A stretch of DNA of 64,000 nt from Marinimicrobium sp. C6131 (GCF_026153455.1 NZ_CP110629.1:2480001-2544000); one strand, 5' to 3'. Numbered from the stretch's first letter, positions 9,029 to 18,038 are shown. Program-made: numbers and translations. The notes: a model not told the origin generated them from the sequence alone.

Positions 9029-9487
9029 TCAGTACATTTCAAGTCGACCGATATCCCGCGCCTGCAGTCTGGCTTCAGCCTCCTGATTGTCGGCAAGTTC
9101 TTCAAACAACGCCTGCTCACTGGGTATCTGGGCCAACTCGGCACGCAAGCGATACATATCGCGCAGCGTCTGGTGGGCCGTGAGCACGTTGGCGAGAATA
9201 TCGGACACATCCTGGCACCCCACGCAATGAATCACCCGTTCAAGCATTTTGGGATGCACAAAGTCCTGCGAGTCTATCAACCAGGTTTTCAATAACGCCG
9301 GGTCGGCATCTTCCACATAGCGCTTCATACTGTCGTGCATGCGTCGCTCGCGGTTTGCAAGAAACTTCAGCGCCATGGTCATCCGTTCATCGCGTTGTTC
9401 ACCCGCCCGGCGCGTGTACATGGCACCCAATTGCTGATGAAAATCGACGATCCAGTCCAGCAGCTCACTGACTTGTCGAAAGGCCAT
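9029..9487 (-). CDS. Ferritin-like helical protein, NsrR-box controlled
   Basis: I do not recognise a named family. The open frame extends to 9607, but that ATG abuts an NsrR-type palindrome (9608-9630), so it is unlikely to be translated. The ATG at 9487 has a strong GGAGG eight bases upstream and gives 152 residues, MAFRQVSELLDW onward. The protein is almost all alpha-helical, with no signal peptide or membrane helix. Two segments, LANRERRMH and ELADNQEAE, resemble the carboxylate/histidine pattern of ferritin-like (rubrerythrin-type) metal sites, so a diiron four-helix bundle is a reasonable inference. The leader of about 120 nt and the upstream palindrome suggest induction by nitric oxide. 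Confidence 0.65.
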   Translation of the reverse strand: MAFRQVSELLDWIVDFHQQLGAMYTRRAGEQRDERMTMALKFLANRERRMHDSMKRYVEDADPALLKTWLIDSQDFVHPKMLERVIHCVGCQDVSDILANVLTAHQTLRDMYRLRAELAQIPSEQALFEELADNQEAEARLQARDIGRLEMY

Positions 9488-9607
9488 AACGGTTTCCTCC
9501 ATTGCCAGGTTTGTAGACCCAAACACTGCTACCTCTTTGTGGCCCATCGAGCCCTTCCCCGAGTAGGGCGTCATTCCTTCAAGGTAACGCTTGTCAGAGC
9601 CTATCAT

Positions 9608-9630
9608 AAGATGTATTGTTAATGCATCTT
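9608..9630. promoter_or_regulatory. NsrR-type binding site 1
   Basis: A 23-bp near-perfect palindrome with arms AAGATGTATT and AATGCATCTT around GTT. It matches the gammaproteobacterial NsrR consensus (AAGATGYATTT...CATCTT). It lies between the ferritin-like gene (minus) and the gnd remnant (plus). A gene for NsrR is at 51594-52031. Confidence 0.78.
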
Positions 9631-9679
9631 ATTTTGATTTGTGCGCCCCTTGAAGCTCTCAATAACCGGAGGTCTTACT

Positions 9680-9960
9680 ATGCAGCTCGGCATAATTGGC
9701 TTGGGAAAAATGGGCGCTGGCATCGCGCGACGCCTCTTACACAGAAACCACAATGTCGTCGTTTTCGACCGAAATGCGAAAGTTACCGACAAGATGGCCG
9801 CGCCGCACGCGGTTACATACACGCGGGCCCCGTGGGCGCCGGGCATTTTGTCAAAATGGTCCACAACGGCATTGAGTACGGCTTGATGCAAGCCTATGCG
9901 GATAAATTGCTGTCCGCAATGCGGTTCAGTTTTGGCGGACATACCGAAAAACCACAGTAA
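9680..9960 (+). pseudogene. gnd: Collapsed 6-phosphogluconate dehydrogenase remnant
   Basis: Three conserved blocks of a decarboxylating 6-phosphogluconate dehydrogenase survive in the right order within 281 bp, against about 900 bp for an intact gene. Block one, from the ATG at 9680, is the Rossmann start MQLGIIGLGKMGAGIARRLL. Block two, in a different frame, is AGPVGAGHFVKMVHNGIEYG with the following residues. Block three is the C-terminal AMRFSFGGHTEKP before the stop. The middle of the gene is deleted and the reading frame is shifted between blocks one and two. A good ribosome-binding site (GGAGG) is still present. No functional enzyme can be made. Confidence 0.85.
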
Positions 9961-9983
9961 CTCACAAAAAGGAGATATGACTC

Positions 9984-10310
9984 ATGTCGAATCGATATTC
10001 CGCGCTCAGCGCCCTACTGGTTCTTTTTCTGGCCCTTATGTCACCGACACTGGCCGTGGCCGATGAGACCGAAGGCAAGACTAACGGAAAACAACCTTTG
10101 AGCCTGATAACCGCGTCCCCGGATGACGGGTTTGCTCTGGCCGTCACCCTGGCGCGCCGATCCGTGACCACCATGCAACAGAACAAGGACATACTGCACA
10201 GCGAGCGCCCCGAGTATGCCGAAAGTGCGGACGGTCTGATCGCTGCGTCCCACGTGATCGCCGTATGGTTCGATACCATCGCCAGAGCCAATGATTATTG
10301 GCGGGAATAA
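9984..10310 (+). CDS. Small secreted protein of unknown function
   Basis: A 108-residue frame with AAAGGAG upstream of the ATG. It has a clear signal peptide (LSALLVLFLALMSPTLA) with cleavage near residue 26. The mature part is short, partly helical (FALAVTLARRSVTTMQQNKD; ADGLIAASHVIAVWF), and has no cysteine. No family is recognised. It sits in a decaying stretch between two gene remnants, so it may itself be a leftover, but the intact signal sequence and ribosome-binding site argue that it is translated. Confidence 0.55.
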   Translation: MSNRYSALSALLVLFLALMSPTLAVADETEGKTNGKQPLSLITASPDDGFALAVTLARRSVTTMQQNKDILHSERPEYAESADGLIAASHVIAVWFDTIARANDYWRE

Positions 10311-10325
10311 CCCGGTAACTTTCTG

Positions 10326-10529
10326 ATGCTGTCTTTTCTCAAAAACGGAGAACCGGTCAACTTTGATCGACCGAACTGCCCCCGTCTGCAAGGTGACCCT
10401 CGTGTCTTGGAGGCATTAGAGTTCGAGCGGTTGGCCGGAATATTTCGTCAGCGTCGGGTTGAAATACGCTCCACAAGCTGTCCAGAGTGCGAAGAGCGTT
10501 GGGCCGACGAGGGCGGTCGAGTATTTTAA
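10326..10529 (+). CDS. Possible small ORF with CPEC motif
   Basis: A 67-residue frame of doubtful status. It ends SCPECEERWADEGGRVF and is followed, after a TAA, by the TetR C-terminal remnant in the same reading frame. It shows no helix-turn-helix or other recognised domain and no strong ribosome-binding site. It may be debris from the deletion that removed the DNA-binding end of the regulator. Confidence 0.25.
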   Translation: MLSFLKNGEPVNFDRPNCPRLQGDPRVLEALEFERLAGIFRQRRVEIRSTSCPECEERWADEGGRVF

Positions 10530-10532
10530 GAA

Positions 10533-10922
10533 TCATATCACTACGAGCAGGCCATTCCCGCCCTTGAGGCCATGTTTCTGGCTCACGTGGGCTTTGTGGT
10601 CCGGCACCCAGGCATCCCGCGCGTGATGCTCGGCGAATTACAAAAACCCGGCCAGGGCGCCGCCAAAAAAGTCATGCAAGCCACTCTGAACCACTACCGC
10701 CAGACCGTCGTGGGCCTGCTCAAGCGGGGCATAGCGCAGGGGCAAATTGCCCCGGACACCGATACTGAGGCGGCGGCGGTACTCTACCTGGGAGCCATTC
10801 AGGGGTTGGTGGTCCAGGGAGTCATCAGTGGCGATATTCGCGCGCTGGAACCCACCGCACCGCGCATTTTCAGACTGTTCCGTGCCGGCCTGCAGGAGAC
10901 TCGCCATGATTCGACATCCTAA
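10533..10922 (+). pseudogene. TetR-family regulator, C-terminal fragment
   Basis: The frame opens right after a stop codon and encodes a typical TetR ligand-binding half: ESYHYEQAIPALEAMF, then GIPRVMLGELQKPGQGAAKK, a helix LLKRGIAQGQIAPDTDTEAA and the terminal IFRLFRAGLQETR. The N-terminal helix-turn-helix of about 50 residues is missing from the upstream DNA. It overlaps the start of the RND adaptor by 17 bp. An intact version would be the local repressor of the efflux pair; in this state it cannot bind DNA. An internal ATG at 10572 could still give a truncated product. Confidence 0.7.
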
Positions 10923-12279
10923 ACGCCTGCTGGCCTTGACGGTCCTTTTGGGGCTGACCTTTGTGGTGGTCATGGTCAAATTGAAGCAGCCACCGGAACG
11001 GGCCGATCACCCCTCGGAGGGTACGGCGGTGCAGATTCTGGAAATCACGCCACGAGTGTTCCACACCGAGGTGCGAAGCTACGGGCAGATTCTGCCCGCC
11101 CAGAGCTGGAATGCGGTGGCCAATGTCGGCGGCCGGGTGACCTGGAAACACCCGGAGCTGGAGAGCGGCAACCTGATTGCTGCGGGTACCCGGTTACTGG
11201 AAATCGACCCCACCCGGTATGAGCTGGCCCAAACCTCCGCCCAGGCCGATCTGGCCGGTATCGAGGCCGAGCTGCGTCAGTTGGCCCAAGAGGCTCGCAA
11301 TACCCAGGCGCTGCTGGCGCTGGAGGAACGCCGACTGGCGCTGGCCCAACGGGAACTGGAGCGGGCCGAGACCCTGGCCGAGCGGGGCGCCCTGTCACAG
11401 ACCCGCTACGACGAGCAACAGCGGGCGACCCTTCAGCAGGAGCAAGCCGTCCAGAGCCTGAGCAACCAGCTCAACCTGATTCCGGTAAAGCGCGAGACGT
11501 TGGAAGCACGCCGGGCTCGGGCCGAGTCAGCGCTGGCCAGTGCCCGGCAGGACCTGAATGACACCCGCTTCGAGGCGCCGTGGGACTTACGGGTGCACCG
11601 GGCCGACATCGACACCGGACAGCACATCAGCCCGGGCCAGAGTCTGTTCATTGCCGATGACATCACCCGTTCCGAGGCCACGGTGCAATTGCAAGTCCCG
11701 CAGTTGCGGCGGGTACTGGCGCAGTTGCCGGATTATCCCACCTTAGAGGCGACGCCCGCCAACGGCCTCTCGTTCACCGACTTTCACAAACAGCTACCCC
11801 TGAGCGAGCTGAACGTCCGGGTTACCCCGACCAACGTCCCCGATGCCCACTGGACCGGAACACTCCATCGGATCACCAGCAGTCTCGACCCGGCCACGCG
11901 CACGGTTCAGGCGGTCATTTCGGTCGAGGAACCCTATCGCAACGCTCATCCACCGGCGCGCCCACCACTGGTGCGTAACATGTTCGTGCAGGCGACTCTC
12001 AGCGCACCCACTCCGGAGCCAGTAATTGTGGTGCCCGCCAGCGCCGTGCATCAGGGCGAGGTCTACCTCGCCAGTGACGATAATCGCCTACGGCGCCAGC
12101 CGGTCAGTGTTGCCTGGGAACAAGGGGATCAGGCGGTGATTGATCAGGGACTTGAACCGGGAGACCGATTAATTCTGGATGATCTGGTGCCCGCCATCGA
12201 AGGTACGCGATTGACCCCACAGACCGGTCAGGCTCCGCTGGATGATCCGACCCGGACAAACCCCGGAGCTCAGCCATGA
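10906..12279 (+). CDS. RND efflux periplasmic adaptor (membrane fusion protein)
   Basis: A 457-residue adaptor that links an inner-membrane RND pump to an outer-membrane channel. It starts at MIRHPKRLLALTVLLGL (AGGAG upstream), with one N-terminal membrane anchor. Then come a lipoyl-type half motif (VANVGGRVTWKHPELESG), a long coiled-coil hairpin (about residues 90-200), a second lipoyl half, a beta-barrel domain and a membrane-proximal domain (VPASAVHQGEVYL). Its stop overlaps the RND pump start (ATGA), so the two are translationally coupled. No outer-membrane factor gene is adjacent, so a TolC-like protein encoded elsewhere is presumably used. Confidence 0.9.
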   Translation: MIRHPKRLLALTVLLGLTFVVVMVKLKQPPERADHPSEGTAVQILEITPRVFHTEVRSYGQILPAQSWNAVANVGGRVTWKHPELESGNLIAAGTRLLEIDPTRYELAQTSAQADLAGIEAELRQLAQEARNTQALLALEERRLALAQRELERAETLAERGALSQTRYDEQQRATLQQEQAVQSLSNQLNLIPVKRETLEARRARAESALASARQDLNDTRFEAPWDLRVHRADIDTGQHISPGQSLFIADDITRSEATVQLQVPQLRRVLAQLPDYPTLEATPANGLSFTDFHKQLPLSELNVRVTPTNVPDAHWTGTLHRITSSLDPATRTVQAVISVEEPYRNAHPPARPPLVRNMFVQATLSAPTPEPVIVVPASAVHQGEVYLASDDNRLRRQPVSVAWEQGDQAVIDQGLEPGDRLILDDLVPAIEGTRLTPQTGQAPLDDPTRTNPGAQP

Positions 12280-15200
12280 TCCGCTGGTTCACCGCCCACC
12301 CCACCGCGAGCAACCTGTTGCTGATTCTGATGCTGGCAATGGGCCTGTTTGCCGCCCCCAGTCTCACCCGGGAAACCTTTCCGGACTACCGGCCGCCAGA
12401 AGTCAGCATCACCATGGAGTACCGCGGCGCTACGGCCGCCGATGTGGAAGAGGCGATCTGCCAACGCCTGGGGGAAGCCCTTCAGCGGGTAGATAACCTG
12501 CAGGAGATGGCCTGCACCGCACGGGACAACCAGGCTCAGACCATTGCCAGCATGGCCGCCAGCGGTGACATGGGGCGGTTTCTGGACGACATCCGTACCG
12601 AAATCGAGGCCCTGACAGACTTACCGGAAGAGGCCGAAGCGCCGATCATCCGCGAGCTCTATCGCACCGACCTGGTGGCCGCCATCGCCGTGACAGGTCC
12701 CATGAGCTTTGCCCATCTGGAAAGTTACAGCAGCGAACTGGAAGACCGGCTGTTCAGTATTGACGGAGTGGCCGATGTGGTACCGGTGGGGCTGTCCCAA
12801 CGCCAGTGGCAGGTGGAAGTGTCGCAGCATCAGCTCCGCCAGTACGATCTGGGGGTACAGGATATTGCCCGCGCCATCGGAAGCCAGAATGTCGATATGC
12901 CTCTGGGCACCCTGGAAACCGACGCACAGGATATACAGCTGCGCTTTGTGGATGAGCGACGCTCGCTAAAGAGCCTCACCAATCTGCCCGTGCTCGGCAC
13001 CGAAAGCGGCGCCCTGCTAACGCTTGGCGATATTGCCACCCTGTCCGAGACCTACGAGCGGCAGGAGGAGCGGGTCGAATTCAACGGTCGGCGGGCGATC
13101 ATTCTGGAAGTTCACAAAAACCAGAATCAAGATGCGCTGCAGGTCATGGACGCACTGCAAAACTTTGTCGCCAAGGAAACCGCCCGACGTGACGGCACGG
13201 TCAACCTGGAAATCACCCAGGACATGACCTCCATCGTGAAGGACCGGCTGCAGATGCTGGTCGGCAACGGTATCGTGGGGCTGTTGTTGGTGGGTGCCGT
13301 CATGGCCCTGTTCTTCCGACCCCGGTTAGCACTCTGGGCCCTGTTCGGCTTGCCCACCGCCTTTGCAGGCGCCTTTTTGGTGATGGCCCTGACCGGGCTG
13401 TCCCTGAACATGATCACGCTGGTGGCCCTGTTGATGGCCATTGGCATCGTGATGGACGACTCGGTGGTCATCAGCGAGAACATCGCCCGCCGGGCCAGCG
13501 AGGGCGACACACCACTGGAAGCGGCCGCCGGCGGCACCCTGGAAATGCTACCCGGCGTTCTGTCTTCCTTTCTGACCACGGTGTCGGTATTTGTGCCTCT
13601 GGCCTTTCTTGCCGGCGAACTGGGCTCAGTCCTGGAAGTCCTGCCCGTGGTGCTGATAGCCGCCTTGGCGGCCTCACTGATTGAGGCCTTCTGGATTCTG
13701 CCCCACCATCTGAAAGGCGGCTTGGGTGCTGGTAAGGACAAACGAGCCTCCCATATTCGCGACCGCTTTGATCGGGGATTTGAAGCGCTCCGGGAAAAGG
13801 TCGGCCAGCTGGCCGACGGTGCCATCCGTTTTCGCTACGCGGTATTGGCCGGTGTGCTGATTGTTCTATTGGGCTCGGTTGGCCTGATGGTCGGTGGCAA
13901 GGTGCACATGGAAGCCATGCCGGAAATCGACGGCGACGTGCTGGAGGCACGGGTGTTGATGCCTCAGGGGACACCGCTGCACCAGACCCGGGATATCACC
14001 GCGCGCATTACGGCGGCCATGCAACGCCTTAACGACGAATTCCGTCCCGAACAACCCGGCGGCCAGACATTGGTGCGCAACCTACAGACGCGCTTCAACC
14101 AACACGCCGGCGCCGGCGAAAAAGGCGCCCATGTCGCTACCGTGATGGCCGACCTGCTCACGGCGGAACACCGCACGGTCGATCTGGCCACGCTGACCGA
14201 GCGCTGGTACTCGGAAATCGGGACCATTCCCGGGCTGATCGCCCTGAACATTCAGGAGCCCGGTTTTGGCCCGGCGGGCATTCCCATTGAAATTCGCCTG
14301 CAGGGCCGTGACCTGGACCGCCTGAAAGAAGCCGCCAACCACCTGAGCAACGAGATGGCCCAATACACCGGCACCTTCAATGTCCTGGACGATCTTCGCC
14401 CCGGTAAACCCCAGCGTACCCTGACCCTCAAAGACAGCGCGTTGGCCCTGGGGTTGACCGCCGGCAATGTTGCCGGTCAACTGCGCACCGGACTGCTGGG
14501 CGATATTGTGGATACCGTGCAGATTGGCGATCAGCACATTGAAGTGCTGGTACGCCAGAGCAATGCCGAACGCACTACTCGAGCGTTTTTGGATGATGCC
14601 GTGATCACCGGCAAAAACGGGCAGATGATTCCCTTGCGGGAGGTAGCTCAGATTACCGATGAGCGCCAGTGGGCCCAGGTCACGCGCATTGACGGTCGAC
14701 GCACCGTGACCGTATCGGCTGATGTCGACGGCCGGAAAACCAACGCCGATGCGATTGTCACCGACCTTCAAAAACGGGTGTTCCCGACCCTACGCGCAAA
14801 GTGGCCCGACATTGAACTACACATTGAAGGCCAGACGGCCCGCTCCCGAGAGACCGGTCAATCCATTGCCCGGGGCCTGCTGATCGGTCTGCTGGGGATC
14901 TTTCTGATTCTTTCCTTCCAGTTTCGCAGCTACCTGGAACCGATCATTGTCATGTTGTCGATTCCGGTGGCCTTGATGGGGGCCGTCTGGGGCCACTTGT
15001 TGATGGGCTACAACCTGTCCATGCCCTCACTGATCGGTGCGGCCTCTCTGGCCGGCATTGTGGTAAACAACGCCATCCTGTTGGTGCAGTTCATCAAACG
15101 CTATCGGGAACAGGGGATGAGCGCCGGCCATGCCGTCGGCGCCGCCAGTCGCGCCCGTTTTCGTGCCATTCTCATTACCACCAGCACCACCGTGGCCGGT

Positions 15201-15356
15201 CTGCTGCCCCTGCTGGCGGAAACCAGCACTCAGGCCATGGCGGTGATTCCGCTGGTGATTTCGGTGGTGTTTGGTCTATTGGTCTCGACGTTATTGATAC
15301 TGCTGGTCCTGCCAGCGCTTTATACAATATTGGAGGACCTGGGCTGGGCCCGGTAA
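12276..15356 (+). CDS. RND family efflux transporter permease
   Basis: A 1026-residue AcrB/MdtB-type proton-driven pump. The N-terminal membrane helix (TASNLLLILMLAMGLFAAPSL) is followed by the porter domain. Family markers are LVALLMAIGIVMDDSVVISENIARR in TM4-TM5, with the proton-relay Asp pair, and the second-half repeat PSLIGAASLAGIVVNNAILLVQF. About twelve membrane helices in two halves fit the family. Gene order adaptor-pump with an ATGA overlap is standard. The substrate range cannot be inferred. The loss of the TetR regulator upstream suggests the operon may now be constitutive or otherwise controlled. Confidence 0.92.
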   Translation: MIRWFTAHPTASNLLLILMLAMGLFAAPSLTRETFPDYRPPEVSITMEYRGATAADVEEAICQRLGEALQRVDNLQEMACTARDNQAQTIASMAASGDMGRFLDDIRTEIEALTDLPEEAEAPIIRELYRTDLVAAIAVTGPMSFAHLESYSSELEDRLFSIDGVADVVPVGLSQRQWQVEVSQHQLRQYDLGVQDIARAIGSQNVDMPLGTLETDAQDIQLRFVDERRSLKSLTNLPVLGTESGALLTLGDIATLSETYERQEERVEFNGRRAIILEVHKNQNQDALQVMDALQNFVAKETARRDGTVNLEITQDMTSIVKDRLQMLVGNGIVGLLLVGAVMALFFRPRLALWALFGLPTAFAGAFLVMALTGLSLNMITLVALLMAIGIVMDDSVVISENIARRASEGDTPLEAAAGGTLEMLPGVLSSFLTTVSVFVPLAFLAGELGSVLEVLPVVLIAALAASLIEAFWILPHHLKGGLGAGKDKRASHIRDRFDRGFEALREKVGQLADGAIRFRYAVLAGVLIVLLGSVGLMVGGKVHMEAMPEIDGDVLEARVLMPQGTPLHQTRDITARITAAMQRLNDEFRPEQPGGQTLVRNLQTRFNQHAGAGEKGAHVATVMADLLTAEHRTVDLATLTERWYSEIGTIPGLIALNIQEPGFGPAGIPIEIRLQGRDLDRLKEAANHLSNEMAQYTGTFNVLDDLRPGKPQRTLTLKDSALALGLTAGNVAGQLRTGLLGDIVDTVQIGDQHIEVLVRQSNAERTTRAFLDDAVITGKNGQMIPLREVAQITDERQWAQVTRIDGRRTVTVSADVDGRKTNADAIVTDLQKRVFPTLRAKWPDIELHIEGQTARSRETGQSIARGLLIGLLGIFLILSFQFRSYLEPIIVMLSIPVALMGAVWGHLLMGYNLSMPSLIGAASLAGIVVNNAILLVQFIKRYREQGMSAGHAVGAASRARFRAILITTSTTVAGLLPLLAETSTQAMAVIPLVISVVFGLLVSTLLILLVLPALYTILEDLGWAR

Positions 15357-15539
15357 GAGAGCTGTCGCAAAGCGGCTCCATTGGGATACAACCGTAGTCG
15401 TGGCACCCATCCCATGCACTGACCGTTTTACACCGCCAATACCTGCTCCTATTGAGGTACAGCCAGGATTACAAAGCATTGCTTACAATGTGCCCTTTTT
15501 TCACCCGTGCGAGATGCACCTCAATGGCAATATAAATCC

Positions 15540-16604
15540 ATGACGTTTGATCTAACCGACACGCCACCGGCTCGTTTGACGCAGTACAGTCACGGCGCCG
15601 GTTGTGGCTGCAAAATTGCCCCAGATGCGCTCGCGCGCATCCTTCGATCCTCCATTCCCGGCGAACCCGATCCGAATCTACTGATCGGGCATGACCATAA
15701 CGACGATGCCGCTGCCTACGACTGGGGGGATGGCAACGCCCTGCTGAGCACTACCGACTTTTTCACCCCCATTGTCGATGATCCGCGGGATTTTGGGCGC
15801 ATTGCGGCAACCAACGCACTGAGCGACATTTATGCCATGGGCGGCACGCCGCTGACCGCTTTGGGGCTGCTCGGTTTTCCGATCAACACCCTGCCCGAGG
15901 CCTGGGCAAGGCAGATCATCGAGGGCGCACGAGAGATCTGTCGCGAAGCGGGTATCATGCTCGCCGGCGGCCACAGTATTGACACCCCGGAACCGCTGTT
16001 CGGTTTGGCCGTGACCGGCCGAGCCCCGATCGGGCAACTCAAGCGCAACAGCGGCGCCACCGCACAGTGCCTGCTCTACTTGACCAAGCCCCTGGGTATT
16101 GGTGTGCTGACCACAGCGGAGAAACGCGGTGTCCTGGTGCCGGAACATCAGGGTATCGCACTGAGTGTGATGAGTCAGTTGAACCGGGTTGGAACCGAAC
16201 TGGCCTCACTGGCCGAGGTAAAAGCCATGACCGATGTCACCGGTTTTGGGCTTCTCGGGCACCTGCTGGAGTTGTGTGAAAGCAGCAACCTGGACGCCCG
16301 ATTATGGACCGATCGAATTCCGGCCTTGCCACACGTAATGGGCTACTTGCGCCAAGGTTGCATCCCCGGTGGCACCAAGCGCAACGCAAGAAGCTATGCC
16401 GACCAGGTTGAACCTCTGGATGCCAACCAAAGCGCACTGCTGTTCGACCCACAGACCAGCGGCGGACTGCTGATCGCCGCCGAACCGGATGATGCGGTAC
16501 CGGCATTACTCAGACGACACGGACTACCGTGCACGCCCATTGGACAGTTCGAGGTCAAAAGAACGGCTTCCCCTAAAATTCGTTTTAATCGTTCCAGTGT
16601 TTGA
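15540..16604 (+). CDS. selD: Selenide, water dikinase
   Basis: Makes selenophosphate from selenide and ATP for selenocysteine or 2-selenouridine synthesis. The catalytic segment is LTQYSHGAGCGCKI, with Cys22, Cys24 and Lys25 counted from the ATG at 15540. The reactive position is a cysteine, not a UGA selenocysteine. The ATP-binding pieces DFFTPIVDDPRDFGRIAATN and LAGGHSIDTPEPLFGLAVTG are present. The ATG at 15540 gives 354 residues, the usual length; an in-frame GTG at 15507 is an alternative. No mnmH, selA or selB is in the window, so which selenium pathway it feeds is open. Confidence 0.93.
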   Translation: MTFDLTDTPPARLTQYSHGAGCGCKIAPDALARILRSSIPGEPDPNLLIGHDHNDDAAAYDWGDGNALLSTTDFFTPIVDDPRDFGRIAATNALSDIYAMGGTPLTALGLLGFPINTLPEAWARQIIEGAREICREAGIMLAGGHSIDTPEPLFGLAVTGRAPIGQLKRNSGATAQCLLYLTKPLGIGVLTTAEKRGVLVPEHQGIALSVMSQLNRVGTELASLAEVKAMTDVTGFGLLGHLLELCESSNLDARLWTDRIPALPHVMGYLRQGCIPGGTKRNARSYADQVEPLDANQSALLFDPQTSGGLLIAAEPDDAVPALLRRHGLPCTPIGQFEVKRTASPKIRFNRSSV

Positions 16605-16624
16605 CTTGTGCCGTCGTATTCAGC

Positions 16625-16655
16625 ACGAATACCCTTACCCTGTAAGGGTATTCGT
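16625..16655. repeat. Perfect 14-bp hairpin downstream of selD
   Basis: ACGAATACCCTTAC (16625-16638) pairs perfectly with 16642-16655 around a 3-base loop (CCT). There is no T-run after it on either strand, so a canonical terminator is not supported. It may be a transcript-end stabiliser, a short interspersed palindrome or a protein-binding site. Confidence 0.75.
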
Positions 16656-16782
16656 ACACCCACAAAGAGGCAGGCACCCACCCCCGAAACCATCAAAGAA
16701 TAAGTAGTGCCACTTTTACCGGGACGCAGAGGTTGGTCCGGCTCAACATGAGTTGTAGACTGCAATTGACAACCGCCAACCG

Positions 16783-17928
16783 ATGGGTCTTGTGATGACT
16801 GAACTTCCGAGGCCACCACGCCCGGACAAAAACGACTCCGTGCTCACCCTTCATTTGCCGGTGGGGCGTCTCACTTACCGCCTGATCCACCTGATCCGGG
16901 ATGGTGCCGCCAATTTATTCCCCGGCTATTTTGCGGTGGTGATGGCCACCGGTGCCACCGCTATCAGCAGTCAACTTCTTGGCTTTGTCTTTCTGGCCCG
17001 AGCACTGCTCGGCGCCGGCTTAATCGCGCTAGCAACGCTGTGGCTGTTAACGCTGATTCGAGTGATCCGTTTCCCACACCGGGTGGCTCAGGACATGAAC
17101 AGTCACAGCCGGGGGCCGGGCTTTTTTACCCTGGTTGCCGGCAATGCCATTACCGGTTCAGCTTGTTGGATCATCCTCCATTCAGCCACGATGGCGACGA
17201 TTTTATGGGGCTTGGCGTTATTCCTGTGGTTAACTGTCATGTACAGTTTTTTTCTGGCCGTCACGGTTCGCGATCGCAAGCCCACTTTGGCCGACGGCAT
17301 CAATGGCGCCTGGTTACTCGCAGCGGTGGCCACGCATTCCGTCTCCATATTGACGGTGCTTATGCCCTGGTCGCGTTTGCATCCCGAACTGCTATTGTTG
17401 GCACTGTGTTTCTTTCTGCTCGGATGCATGCTGTATCTGGCAATCATCACGCTGATTTTCTACCGCCTGACATTTCTACAAGTAACCGTGGAATCGCTGA
17501 CACCACCTTACTGGATCAATATGGGGGCGGTCGCGATAACCACGCTGGCGGGCTCCACATTGATTTTGGCAGCGCCGCAAAACGAGCTCATCCAATCTGT
17601 ACTGCCGTTTCTGCGCGGTTTCACGCTCTTGTTCTGGATCACCGCCACCTGGTGGATTCCGTTGTTGGTCGGGCTCACCATCTGGCGCCACGGCATACGA
17701 CGCTTTCCGTTACGCTACGAACCCCAACTGTGGAGCATCGTGTTTCCCCTGGCCATGTACACCACGGGCACCTGGCGCCTGGCTGAAGCGCTGGAGCAAC
17801 CCATTCTGCTCTGGATTCCTCGAGTGACATTCTGGTTGGCATTGCTGGCCTGGACGCTGACCAGTATTGGATTTTGGCGACATCTGCATCGCCAAATTCA
17901 GGCCTCACATAACTTTATGTCGAAATAG
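16783..17928 (+). CDS. TDT (TehA/Ssu1-like) family transporter
   Basis: A 381-residue integral membrane protein with about ten hydrophobic segments. It resembles the tellurite-resistance/dicarboxylate transporter family, which includes TehA, the SLAC1 anion channels and the fungal sulfite exporter Ssu1. The N-terminal FPGYFAVVMATGATAISSQL matches the conserved opening helix. Its position between selD and the sulfide:quinone reductase/cysJI genes makes export of sulfite or another sulfur or selenium oxyanion a reasonable inference, not more. The start could instead be the ATG at 16795; neither has a strong ribosome-binding site. Confidence 0.75.
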   Translation: MGLVMTELPRPPRPDKNDSVLTLHLPVGRLTYRLIHLIRDGAANLFPGYFAVVMATGATAISSQLLGFVFLARALLGAGLIALATLWLLTLIRVIRFPHRVAQDMNSHSRGPGFFTLVAGNAITGSACWIILHSATMATILWGLALFLWLTVMYSFFLAVTVRDRKPTLADGINGAWLLAAVATHSVSILTVLMPWSRLHPELLLLALCFFLLGCMLYLAIITLIFYRLTFLQVTVESLTPPYWINMGAVAITTLAGSTLILAAPQNELIQSVLPFLRGFTLLFWITATWWIPLLVGLTIWRHGIRRFPLRYEPQLWSIVFPLAMYTTGTWRLAEALEQPILLWIPRVTFWLALLAWTLTSIGFWRHLHRQIQASHNFMSK

Positions 17929-17948
17929 ATGCTTATGCTTCTCAGTAC

Positions 17949-17971
17949 TTTGCTTAATACCAATCCGTCTA
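17949..17971 (+). repeat. Shared 23-bp motif, copy 1 (upstream of sqr)
   Basis: Begins TTTGCTTA and ends ATCCGTCTA. It is identical at 19 of 23 positions to 19295-19317 upstream of cysJ, in the same orientation. It ends one base before NsrR-type site 2. It may be a regulator site common to sqr and cysJI, or a short interspersed repeat. Confidence 0.5.
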
Positions 17972-17972
17972 T

Positions 17973-17995
17973 TAGATGCATTTTTAATACACCTT
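17973..17995. promoter_or_regulatory. NsrR-type binding site 2 (sqr promoter)
   Basis: A 23-bp imperfect palindrome, left arm TAGATGCATT, right arm AATACACCTT. It lies 43 bp upstream of the sulfide:quinone reductase start. It differs from the consensus at only a few positions in the outer arms. Confidence 0.65.
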
Positions 17996-18038
17996 AATGC
18001 TGGTAAGCTTCCCGCTCAACCTGACAGGAGGCTGACCC

